From Roseburia sp. (GTDB lineage: Bacteria > Bacillota > Clostridia > Lachnospirales > Lachnospiraceae), in assembly GCA_014804775.1 (NCBI GenBank), contig JAAUZB010000032.1, forward strand, positions 29,518 through 73,412: a stretch of DNA of 43,895 nt. The letters are read 5' to 3'. Position 1 is the first letter of the stretch; every line of letters begins with the position of its first letter. Below are positions 8,855-17,797 of the stretch, piece after piece. The translations under genes were made by a program, and so were the position numbers. The notes under the pieces are model-generated. The model did not search any database, was not told the DNA's origin, and worked only from the letters and a program-made list of their open reading frames with translations.

Positions 8855-8942
8855 AGTTCATTCCTCCCATTCTTATCAATGTTTTTTGTTTATTAGGGTT
8901 TCCCATTTTCATAAAAAAATACGGGTTTTATGTATTCTCTGT

Positions 8943-8995
8943 GTATCTTCGACGGTAATATTCCACTGTGCGGTACTCGAGAATATCCTTCATAT
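8943..8995 (-). repeat. Short copy (H2) of the DEAD/DEAH helicase gene 3' end
   Basis: TATCTTCGACGGTAATATTCCACTGTGCGGTACTCGAGAATATCCTTCATAT matches 10909.. and 13250.. almost exactly. Confidence 0.85.
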
Positions 8996-9053
8996 ATTCA
9001 CAAAATTGTTATGGGTTGTTTGCAAAAAAAATGTGGATAGCCATCTTCACATC

Positions 9054-10805
9054 TCAATCTCCAAATTTTCTATCCAACGACTTCCTTATTGCATCGGCCA
9101 CAGTCATACAATCCTCTGGCATAAAACCAGGAGCTTCAAAAGATCTTGAAAAAACTTTCGATATTGCTCTTGCTATCTGCCCAACAGATGAGGTTAACTT
9201 AATATGACGCGCTATTTCTTCACTTTCTCCGTTAAATTCATCATGCGGTGCATATGGAAGCAGGCTATAAGGATTCCACTTATCAATCTCGACTTTAACA
9301 ATCCTATAAATCTGATGTCTGTCTCCAAGAACTTCATTTCTTTTTTCTGCTGCAACTCTGTAGCCTTCAATTACTGCTTCAATATCTTCCATATCGGGTT
9401 CACACCATATGTCAGAGACTTTATACCAGTCATGGTTCAAGCAAATACCATCTATCAGTTCTGCTTCAAATAAAGAATCTAAATCTTCATAATCATACTC
9501 TCCACTTGCGTCTGATTCTCCGCATCGCTGAAATGAAACATGACCAGAGTATCCAATGATCATATATTCAGATTTTTTACCCCTCAACTTCAACCGCATC
9601 TCTGGTTCAATATCATTGCTTACGAATATCGTTATAATCCTTTTTATATCCTCTATAGAATAAGGATTATGTATATCCTGTCCTCTAAATGCCCTATAGA
9701 ATTCTTCTCCCTTTAGCTGCTGTAGCCCGGAAACCTGGCCGTCCCCAAATTCCACTATAATCAAACTTCCGTCTTCTTTTCTCGCCAAATCAACTGTGAC
9801 AAAGTTGCTCTGTATTCTTTTAGCAATAGATTCTACCCAAATATATTCTTCGTGTGTAAGACTTACTTCCTTTTTATCTGTCCAATAGTCATCAATCGCA
9901 AGTATCCGTCCGGCATACACAAATACTCTGTACTCCTCAGATAATGGTATGCCAGTATTTTCATGAAACCCAATCTGTTTAAGCATTTCATATTTTCTTA
10001 ATACAATGCCGCCTACAAGACAGTCTGCCTGACGCTCAATAAAATTCCCGATTATCTTTGAAGCATCCTCTTCATTCTGAATATTCTTTATAAAACAGGC
10101 ATCATACCATTCATGTTTCCTGCTTTTAACAAAATCCTTTACTATGAACGATCCTTTCAATCCCTTTGTCAAAGACATAGCATCTTTAATCTCATTGGTA
10201 GTGCTCCAAACACTTTTAGCCGTTTCTGTTTCAAAATCCTTATACCATCCAGGCAACAGATGATACTTATCATACTCTTGTGGGCTGTTAATAAGAATGA
10301 CTCCTCTCTTTTCGAGCGCATCGTAGAAATTCCGATACATCTCCGGTGTCATCATCCATCCACGGTAAATAGTCAATCCTGATATCTCCTCTCCGTATAA
10401 TGACAATTTGCCCACCTGCATATCCTCATAACTGAATAATGCACATGTATGATCAATCCCCGCTGCCTGATACTCTTCCTCATAGTCCATGTCAACCCTA
10501 TACGGATATAACGGGTGATTACAGAACAAGAAATTAATATCCATCAAGTCCTTGACCAATATATTTCCAGATACTTCAATACCATCCACTAATTCAAACA
10601 GCAGACACATCGGCATGTCCTCAAGACATTTACTATCTGGAACTCCCCTAAACATTTCTATACCCTTAACCTTAAAATGATTTCCCCTAAGATCAAGAAG
10701 AATATCTCCAATATGGACAGTTGTACCTTTACCGATATCTACTATATAAACAATTCCCCTGCCTGTTACTTTAAATCTGTCTTTTATTCTAAAAACTTCA
10801 CACAT
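9054..10805 (-). CDS. ATP-grasp domain protein (DUF4343-like) with N-terminal EF-Tu domain II-like segment
   Basis: 583 aa; central GSFIVKDFVKSRKHEWYDACFI ... EYRVFVYAGRILAIDDYW ... FVTVDLARKEDGSLIIVEFGDGQVSGLQ typical of ATP-grasp; N-terminus FRIKDRFKVTGRGIVYIVDIGKGTTVHIGDIL resembles translation-factor beta barrel. Confidence 0.65.
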   Translation of the reverse strand: MCEVFRIKDRFKVTGRGIVYIVDIGKGTTVHIGDILLDLRGNHFKVKGIEMFRGVPDSKCLEDMPMCLLFELVDGIEVSGNILVKDLMDINFLFCNHPLYPYRVDMDYEEEYQAAGIDHTCALFSYEDMQVGKLSLYGEEISGLTIYRGWMMTPEMYRNFYDALEKRGVILINSPQEYDKYHLLPGWYKDFETETAKSVWSTTNEIKDAMSLTKGLKGSFIVKDFVKSRKHEWYDACFIKNIQNEEDASKIIGNFIERQADCLVGGIVLRKYEMLKQIGFHENTGIPLSEEYRVFVYAGRILAIDDYWTDKKEVSLTHEEYIWVESIAKRIQSNFVTVDLARKEDGSLIIVEFGDGQVSGLQQLKGEEFYRAFRGQDIHNPYSIEDIKRIITIFVSNDIEPEMRLKLRGKKSEYMIIGYSGHVSFQRCGESDASGEYDYEDLDSLFEAELIDGICLNHDWYKVSDIWCEPDMEDIEAVIEGYRVAAEKRNEVLGDRHQIYRIVKVEIDKWNPYSLLPYAPHDEFNGESEEIARHIKLTSSVGQIARAISKVFSRSFEAPGFMPEDCMTVADAIRKSLDRKFGD

Positions 10806-10908
10806 TTCTTCGTTTCCTTTTATAAACTTTTAAACATATCAGCAAACCCAATAGACTAGCCCTGAAAAGAGAGTTCAAGTACTCCGAAATGGGTCACGCT
10901 TTCTCTGT

Positions 10909-11173
10909 ATACCTTCGACGGTAATATTCCACTGTGCGGTACTCGAGAATATCCTTCGTATGATATTTGAACGCTTCATTTTTAATGCAATCCTTCAAGT
11001 CTTCCCTCAGAGCAATCGCATATCCTTCTTTATCTATAAAGAAGCCTTTGCCGGAAGCCTTCAAAAACCTGATCGGCATCGTTTTTGCTTTATTTAGGTG
11101 CTGCCGGTCTGTCATATTTTGGTATTCTTCATAAGATATGTCCGCCGAAAAGTCCTTCCAGTTTGTTCCTGTG
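10909..11173 (-). repeat. 265-bp copy (H1) of the DEAD/DEAH helicase gene 3' end
   Basis: Near identical to 13250-13514; contains the orphan 73-aa ORF 10894..11115 (MTDRQHLNKAKTMPIRFLKASGKGFFIDKEGYAIAL...). Confidence 0.92.
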
Positions 11174-11189
11174 AAACACCTGCTTTCCC

Positions 11190-11870
11190 TTATTCTTCTT
11201 CATCCTCATCATCGTCATGCATCCAATCAGGTTCCTTGACGGTATGAGGAAGCGCATAATAATCAAACACTTCCGGCTCTACACCCAGAACATCTTTTAT
11301 CCACTCAACTGATTTTGCTACATCTTCCTTAGTATTAAATCTTGGGATATTGGGTATTCTTATATGTAATCTCTCTACCGGAACAGCATCTTTTATTTTA
11401 AAGAGATTCTGCATAACCTTTTCATTGTTTACCCCGGTATATTTTTCGTAGATAAATCTATCCATATCCTTAATATCAATGATCCATTCATCCATATCTT
11501 CCAGGAGCGGTTCCACACATCTCCACGGTACATTCAGAGATGTCTCAATTCTCTTAGCCCATCTTGAATCCATCAGCTGACATACATCATGAATAAATGC
11601 TGATTGAAGCAAAGGCTCTCCACCGCCAAATACTACACCGCCACCTGTCATCAGATAGTATATTTCATCCTTCTCAAGTACTTCCAATAACTCTTCTGGC
11701 TTATATGCTGCCCTTGGAGTCGGTGAAAGAAAATCCTTGCCCTCATGGCAGGAATTGTTTATGCAGTACTTACATTGTAAAGGACAATCAAAAAATGCAA
11801 CCAGCGTGGAAACACCTTGACCATCCGTAGCCATTCGTAATCTTGAAACAGACATTATATCGCCAATCAT
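11190..11870 (-). CDS. Radical SAM protein, glycyl-radical-activase-like
   Basis: CPLQCKYC (CX3CX2C), GGGVVFGGGEPLLQ, ETSLNVPW, IIDIKDMDRFIYEKYTG; acidic tail HDDDEDEEE; likely start MIGDIM at 11870. Confidence 0.85.
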   Translation of the reverse strand: MIGDIMSVSRLRMATDGQGVSTLVAFFDCPLQCKYCINNSCHEGKDFLSPTPRAAYKPEELLEVLEKDEIYYLMTGGGVVFGGGEPLLQSAFIHDVCQLMDSRWAKRIETSLNVPWRCVEPLLEDMDEWIIDIKDMDRFIYEKYTGVNNEKVMQNLFKIKDAVPVERLHIRIPNIPRFNTKEDVAKSVEWIKDVLGVEPEVFDYYALPHTVKEPDWMHDDDEDEEE

Positions 11871-12865
11871 GCTTCCACCTCCCATTTTGTCAGTGTAAAA
11901 TCTGGAATAATTCTATCCTCAGCAGGAATGGCAGCCAATTTAGCTCTTAAATATGCAGATTCCTGGTCACACTTAGCACAGGTTCCAGCGCACGGTCCGA
12001 TTGATGGACATTCTTCTGATGAAAACTCTATTCCATTAACCCTTGCCAGCTCAATTCTTTGTTTTCTCAAATACTCACAAATCTTCTTACCATCTATTCT
12101 GGCTGGAACTCTCTCTATTTCTTCCTTTATTCTATCATTTTCTTCTAGATAATCAGGTGGAATAATCTCTCCCAAAGTACTAAAGCTTCTGTATAACTCA
12201 GCCTCAAAGACTGTATCTAATTGATTCTTCTTTGATAAGTCAATTCCATTAAAGCCCTCTTCAATAGCAACATATGAATTTGATGCAAAATCAAAATAGT
12301 ATCTTCCATACAACTCTCCGATACTATTCACTACAGTCGGCAATAATGCACCATAATCTGATTCCAGTTTCTGCATTACCTCTTTCATAGTGGCATCCTT
12401 CTCTAAGTTCAAGAGATATTTATTGCTATCTATATACAGAATCGAAGTGAGTTGTGATAAATCCGATAACAAATTCTTGTGTCCTTGGATACGTCTCTTA
12501 CTTTCAAATTTCCATGGCGATACAGCACATAGATGAAGGCTGTTAAACTCATTCCTATCCTTAATCACATAAAACGGATATAAGCTTTCTAGATTGCCAT
12601 CCGTCAAAAACAAAATATCATCATGATATCCCAGATTTCTGTTAAGGTCATCTGCTACAGATTCCAATGCTTTATATCGCTGATCATCTACTCCAAATGT
12701 ATCAATTCCCATTCCAACATGTTTATATGGGCTTATAAAGCATTCGTATTTATCCGTTACGGCTTTTCCTTCAAGACAAACAACCAGCAGCACATCTTTG
12801 AACACTTCCAATGCCGGATTGTCATGATTCCATATAAACGCTGTATCAGTTATAATAACTCTCAT
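11867..12865 (-). CDS. Radical SAM partner of unknown function with C-terminal Cys cluster
   Basis: 332 aa; overlaps radical SAM start; C-terminal CPSIGPCAGTCAKC motif. Confidence 0.6.
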   Translation of the reverse strand: MRVIITDTAFIWNHDNPALEVFKDVLLVVCLEGKAVTDKYECFISPYKHVGMGIDTFGVDDQRYKALESVADDLNRNLGYHDDILFLTDGNLESLYPFYVIKDRNEFNSLHLCAVSPWKFESKRRIQGHKNLLSDLSQLTSILYIDSNKYLLNLEKDATMKEVMQKLESDYGALLPTVVNSIGELYGRYYFDFASNSYVAIEEGFNGIDLSKKNQLDTVFEAELYRSFSTLGEIIPPDYLEENDRIKEEIERVPARIDGKKICEYLRKQRIELARVNGIEFSSEECPSIGPCAGTCAKCDQESAYLRAKLAAIPAEDRIIPDFTLTKWEVEA

Positions 12866-13021
12866 GAGACAACCTCCTTACGCTTTTCGTTTTCTTTATG
12901 ATAAATGATGTGCTGTCCTAAAAAACGGACTTGTAACAACAAATTTGCGCGTGATTGTCAAAAATGCACAAAAACTCAAAATATATTCTATCACAATTTC
13001 AGAGTTACTTCCACAAGAATA

Positions 13022-13047
13022 AACCGGCGAGGCATCGCCTCACCGGT
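13022..13047 (-). terminator. Intrinsic terminator of recombinase remnant
   Basis: ACCGGYGAGGC-AT-CGCCTCRCCGGT hairpin followed on minus strand by TTTATTC. Confidence 0.55.
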
Positions 13048-13070
13048 CTATCACATCATCAATATTCATT

Positions 13071-13247
13071 TTATTTTTCCAACAGTATCTTCATCAGCTT
13101 CTCTGACAAGTTCCACCTAATCTCAATCTTATCTGGCTTAAACATAAGAACCCGGTCGATAAATGCTCTCACCATTTCATTTGTGAATTCTGTGTTGCCG
13201 GAATATTTGTCCAAGGCATCTTTCAGCTTTACAATCTGACATCCCCC
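13071..13247 (-). pseudogene. C-terminal remnant of a large serine recombinase
   Basis: Minus-strand translation GGCQIVKLKDALDKYSGNTEFTNEMVRAFIDRVLMFKPDKIEIRWNLSEKLMKILLEK*, resembling the C-terminus of resolvase/recombinase family proteins; no catalytic domain present. Confidence 0.65.
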
Positions 13248-14795
13248 TCATACCTTCGACGGTAATATTCCACTGTGCGGTACCCGAGAATATCCTTCAT
13301 ATGGTATTTGAACGCTTCATTTTTAATGCGATCCTTCAAGTCTTCCCTCAGAGCAATCGCATATCCTTCTTTATCAATAAAGAAGCCTTTGCCGGAAGCT
13401 TTCAAAAACCGGATCGGCATCGTTTTCGCTTTATTTAAGTGCTGCCGGTCTGTCATATTTTGGTATTCTTCATAAGATATGTCCGCCGAAAAATCCTTCC
13501 AGTTTGTTCCTGTGTCAAAAAACTGCTTCCAGCTTTTTAATACTTCTTCCTCTGTCACCGCCAGTCGTATATCACCGTCATTGTAAAAGCTGTACAGAAT
13601 CGGCATTTTGTAAACCTTCTGCATATCCGTTGTCTCGATCACCGATATAAATTCCCGACCGATTCCCGTATACAGTATCTCTTCTTCTGCCGAAAGTTCA
13701 TGTAAATCATACAAGAAATCCAAGTACCTGCGGAACGGATTTTCTTTCGCATGCTTCACGCAGTACTGATATATTTCATCATCCATATAGGTGAACAGTT
13801 CCATTCTGGTTGGCACTTTTCCGTCCAGCAATTCTTTGATGCGGTAATATTCACGGTTAATCTGCTCTTTTACAGATAATGATTTTTTATCCAACTCCTT
13901 GAACAGATCTATCAGGCGCATATCAAAATCTACAATGCAGTCATCCGGATATTCTATGTCACTGTAGTCATAGGATTTCTTGCCGCTAAAAGATTTCTCT
14001 CCTCCGAGCAGCAACGGCGCCTTTCCTGCCTTTTCATAATTTCCGATAAAGTCAAGAACGTTCAGGTATTCTTTCCCTTTATAGGTGCGGAGTCCGCGCC
14101 CCAACTGCTGCAAAAAAACGGTCGGAGACTCCGTCGGTCGAAGGAACATGACCGTATCAAGTGAGGCAATATCTAATCCTTCATTAAACATGTCTACAGA
14201 AAAAATCACCTTGATTTCCTGATGCTTCAACTGCTCAATCGCCCTGTCCCTATCCTCCGAAAATTCTCCGTCTGCATTGCTGTATACCGCAACAGAGGGA
14301 ATCCCCCTTTTGCAGAATTCCTTTGCCATAATTTCCGCATGCTGTCTGGAACAGCAAAATCCTAATGCCCTTCTGGAGCGGTACTTCATGTAGTATTTAT
14401 AGATAAGGTCGAATCTCTTATCACTGTTGCTGTATATTTCCGTCAATTCCCTTTCATCATAACGCCCCTTCACAAGACGCAGACCTGAGTAATCTGTCTC
14501 ATCATAGATGCCGTAATAATGAAACGGAACCAACATGCCTTTGTTTATCGCTTCTTTTAGCGAAATCTCATACGGAACATTATAATCACACAGCTCGTAA
14601 ATATTTTTCCCGTCCATCCGTTCCGGTGTCGCTGTAAGACCCAGCATGAACTTCGGCTTGAAATAATCTACGATTCTTTTATACTGATCATTTACTGCAT
14701 GGTGAAATTCATCAATTACAATATAGTCAAAGTAGTCTTCCGCGAAATACTCATTTTTCAAATATTCGGCTCTGCCCAGCGTCGCAAAATATCGG
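13229..14795 (-). pseudogene. DEAD/DEAH-box helicase, 5'-truncated
   Basis: DEFHHAVND (motif II), LTATPER (III), VDMFNEGLDIASLDTVMFLRPTES (V), QQLGRGLR (VI); no Walker A; frame extends a little upstream of the 14761 ATG (RRIRYFATLGRAEYLKNEYF) then breaks. Confidence 0.85.
13250..13514 (-). repeat. 265-bp segment (H0) of the helicase gene 3' end, repeated at 10909-11173
   Basis: Direct comparison of nucleotide sequence. Confidence 0.92.
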
Positions 14796-14877
14796 ATTCT
14801 GCGTTACCTTCTTACCTGATCCTATTTGCATCAGATCTCCGAAAAAAGAAGGATAAAGCCGCCTTTGACTCTATGGT

Positions 14878-15010
14878 TTACCATGAATGAAGTATAGCAC
14901 GCGTTTTCCTGCGTGCATTATAAAATACATTATTCAATTCCACAAATATCAGTTTATTTCCTTTTATAATCTCATCTATCTCTTCAATCTTGATATCTAA
15001 AACAGACATT
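14878..15010 (-). other. 43-aa ORF, possible gene remnant divergent from dndB
   Basis: MSVLDIKIEEIDEIIKGNKLIFVELNNVFYNARRKTRAILHSW*; no family recognised. Confidence 0.25.
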
Positions 15011-15120
15011 CTCAACAACTCCTATCATTTTTTACATAATGTCATTCATTTTCTATTTCGTATACATACTTTTATTATTTTACATTTCTTTTAGGCCAAC
15101 ACACATGGAATTATATTTTT

Positions 15121-15171
15121 TAGACTTCCACTAATATTATCATAGACTTCCATCTCTCTTTGTGTTAATAT
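15121..15171 (+). promoter_or_regulatory. Candidate dnd promoter/operator with direct repeats
   Basis: TAGACTTCCA at 15121 and 15143 (22 bp apart); second copy overlaps TAGACT-17 bp-TAATAT promoter-like element upstream of dndB. Confidence 0.35.
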
Positions 15172-15219
15172 ACATACTGTGGACTTGTAAGTTATTTTAA
15201 TAGATTTAAGGAGATCAAA

Positions 15220-16236
15220 ATGAATTCAGCCCGCTTTAGTTTTCCTGCAGTAAAAGGAATTCAAGCCAATATGGAATATTATGTCACAATGGTTCCCCTT
15301 GATTGCATACCAAAACTTTTTACTTTTAGCGACGAAAATATGCCACCAGAAATACGATCACAGCGAACACTAAATAAATCTAGAATTCCTGAAATGAGCA
15401 ATTATATACTTCAGAATCCTAACTCTTATGTTTTCTCTGCTCTGACTGCATCTGTAGACGGGGAACTACTATTTGAGTCAGCTGATTCAGACAGCAACCA
15501 TGGAATGCTTTCAATATCAATGTCATCTAAATTGCTCATTAATGATGGTCAGCATAGGCGTGCAGCTATTGAAGTAGCATTAAAAAAGAATCCAAACTTA
15601 AAATATGAACATATTTCGATGGTTTTATATCACGATATAGGCTTAAAACGTTCTCAGCAAATGTTTTCTGACTTAAATCGTTTTGCAATAAGACCTACCC
15701 AATCACTAAACATACTTTATGATAATCGTGACAGCCTATCGCTTATAGTAAAAAATGTAATTGAAGAGATTCCTGAATTTTCATATTTAATAGATAAGGA
15801 ACACACTTCTATTCCTAATCGCTCTATTGCTCTTTTTACATTAAGTGCTCTTTATAGAGGAACAGTATCATTGTTAGATGGATTAGAATTAAACCTTAAT
15901 GAGCAAAAAGATTTCGCTATTATGTTTTGGTCAGCGGTTTATGCAAATATGCCTGAATGGCAAGATGTTTACAAGCAAAAGGTAAAATCCTCTTCCGTTC
16001 GAAAAGAGTCATTATCTCCTTTGAGTATTACTATTAAAGCTCTTGGCGAAATAGGTAATGCCTTATACAAGAACAATTCCGCCACTTTAGAGTCTACTCT
16101 TTCAAATTTAAAAGAAATAAATTGGCAAAAAAGCAACCCTACCTGGAACAATGGAATCATTGTAAATGGTAGTGTCCAATTATCTCATGCAACTCAACAA
16201 TTAATGATTAATGAGATTAAAAAAATAATAATGTAG
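15220..16236 (+). CDS. dndB: DndB, DGQHR-domain protein of DNA phosphorothioation system
   Basis: LLINDGQHRRAAIE motif; RBS AAGGAG; first in dnd operon. Confidence 0.9.
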   Translation: MNSARFSFPAVKGIQANMEYYVTMVPLDCIPKLFTFSDENMPPEIRSQRTLNKSRIPEMSNYILQNPNSYVFSALTASVDGELLFESADSDSNHGMLSISMSSKLLINDGQHRRAAIEVALKKNPNLKYEHISMVLYHDIGLKRSQQMFSDLNRFAIRPTQSLNILYDNRDSLSLIVKNVIEEIPEFSYLIDKEHTSIPNRSIALFTLSALYRGTVSLLDGLELNLNEQKDFAIMFWSAVYANMPEWQDVYKQKVKSSSVRKESLSPLSITIKALGEIGNALYKNNSATLESTLSNLKEINWQKSNPTWNNGIIVNGSVQLSHATQQLMINEIKKIIM

Positions 16237-16239
16237 CAG

Positions 16240-17796
16240 GTGAAATCAATGGCAAATATATTAACTAAAGAATTTCTTCAAGAAACTATAGAGACCATTA
16301 AGCAAGTATATATGGAAGACAATATCCCTTGGATATGCGGATATAGCGGAGGAAAAGATTCTTCCGCAGTTGTTCAGCTTGTCTGGATGGCTTTACAGCA
16401 ATTGCCAAAAGAAAAAAGGACCAAAACAGTTCATGTAATTAGTACTGATACTATGGTCGAATCGCCTGTAGTAGCTTTATGGGCTAGTCAGTCCTTAAAA
16501 AAAATGACCGACGCTGCAAAATCTGATGATCTTCCTATCATTCCTCACAGATTAACTCCTCAGATCCAGAATACATTCTGGGTAAATTTAATTGGACGTG
16601 GTTACCCTTGCCCAAGAGTTAATTTTAGATGGTGTACAGATAGACTAAAAATTGATGCTTCAAACCAATTCATAAAATGTATTCTTGCTGCTGAAAGTGA
16701 AGCAATTTTAGTTCTCGGATCCAGAAAAGCAGAAAGTGCTACTAGGCGTAAAGTAATGGAAGGCTATGAAGAAAAACGTTATCGTGAACACCTTAGCCCT
16801 AATGGATCTTACCCTAATACATATGTATTCACCCCAATCGAAAACTGGGAAGATTCAATGGTATGGCAATTCTTAATGCAGCACTCAAACCCATGGGGGC
16901 ATTCTAATAAAGATCTTCTTGCAATGTACCGTGGAGCTTCTGCAGACAATGAATGCCCTATGGTCGTAGAGAGCGGTACCCCTTCTTGTGGCGGAAGCAG
17001 AATGGGGTGTTGGGTTTGTACTATGGTAACAGAAGACAAGTCCCTTTCTGCCATGATCCAAAACGATGAAGAAAAAGCTTGGATGTTGCCGCTTTTAGAT
17101 TTCCGTAATTATATTGCCGCGTATAGTCAAAACGGCGACATGACACAAAATGAAATAGACAGAAGTAGAAGAGATTTCCGTCGTATGACTGGCAATCTTA
17201 CATGGCACAATAATCGATTAGTTCATGGACCTTATACAAAGGAAGTGAGAGAAGACTTTCTAAGACGACTTCTTAAACTTCAATTATTCATCCAGAAAAC
17301 TGGGCCTGAAGAAGTTAGGGACTCTGAGCTCATTACTATGGATGAATTAAGATATATAAGAAAAATATGGTTGGATGACAAGCATGAATTTGATGATATG
17401 GTTCCTCAGATTTACAAAGAAATCATCGGAAAAGACTTTGAGGATCACAGTATTCTTAGCAACAAATACTATGGCAAGGAAGAATGGGATCTTTTAGCTG
17501 AGGTTTGTAAGGATTTATATCCTGATTATGAACTAATGCTAGAAATGCAAAGCAGCTTACTAGATATGGAGGCCAAAAATTCTGCTATAAGTTCAACCAA
17601 AAACGTAGTCAAAAATTTAGAAGCAAAAATAAAGCACTCTTACTATAAGGATGAAGATGATGCTGAAGATATGCTCAGAATGAGAAGAAAACGTCAGGGA
17701 TTAGTCGACGACAGTATATATGCTCAAGAAGATGAATCTGATACAGATGAACCTCTAAACACTTCTCCGGCAGGCTACGAAGAGGAGGATTGTTAA
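16240..17796 (+). CDS. dndC: DndC, PP-loop sulfurtransferase
   Basis: YSGGKDSSA PP-loop, CPRVNFRWCTDRLK and CGGSRMGCWVCTMV Cys clusters; ATG at 16249 also possible. Confidence 0.95.
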   Translation: MKSMANILTKEFLQETIETIKQVYMEDNIPWICGYSGGKDSSAVVQLVWMALQQLPKEKRTKTVHVISTDTMVESPVVALWASQSLKKMTDAAKSDDLPIIPHRLTPQIQNTFWVNLIGRGYPCPRVNFRWCTDRLKIDASNQFIKCILAAESEAILVLGSRKAESATRRKVMEGYEEKRYREHLSPNGSYPNTYVFTPIENWEDSMVWQFLMQHSNPWGHSNKDLLAMYRGASADNECPMVVESGTPSCGGSRMGCWVCTMVTEDKSLSAMIQNDEEKAWMLPLLDFRNYIAAYSQNGDMTQNEIDRSRRDFRRMTGNLTWHNNRLVHGPYTKEVREDFLRRLLKLQLFIQKTGPEEVRDSELITMDELRYIRKIWLDDKHEFDDMVPQIYKEIIGKDFEDHSILSNKYYGKEEWDLLAEVCKDLYPDYELMLEMQSSLLDMEAKNSAISSTKNVVKNLEAKIKHSYYKDEDDAEDMLRMRRKRQGLVDDSIYAQEDESDTDEPLNTSPAGYEEEDC

Positions 17797-17797
17797 T

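Noticed and set aside
10894-11115. 73-aa ORF as an independent gene
   Set aside because: It is the duplicated 3' end of the helicase at 13229 with no evident own start context.
12905-12950. GCTGTCC-AAAAA-CGG block similar to 40480-40527 as a shared regulatory element
   Set aside because: Similarity is short and imperfect and may be a coding remnant in both places; insufficient to claim a repeat family.
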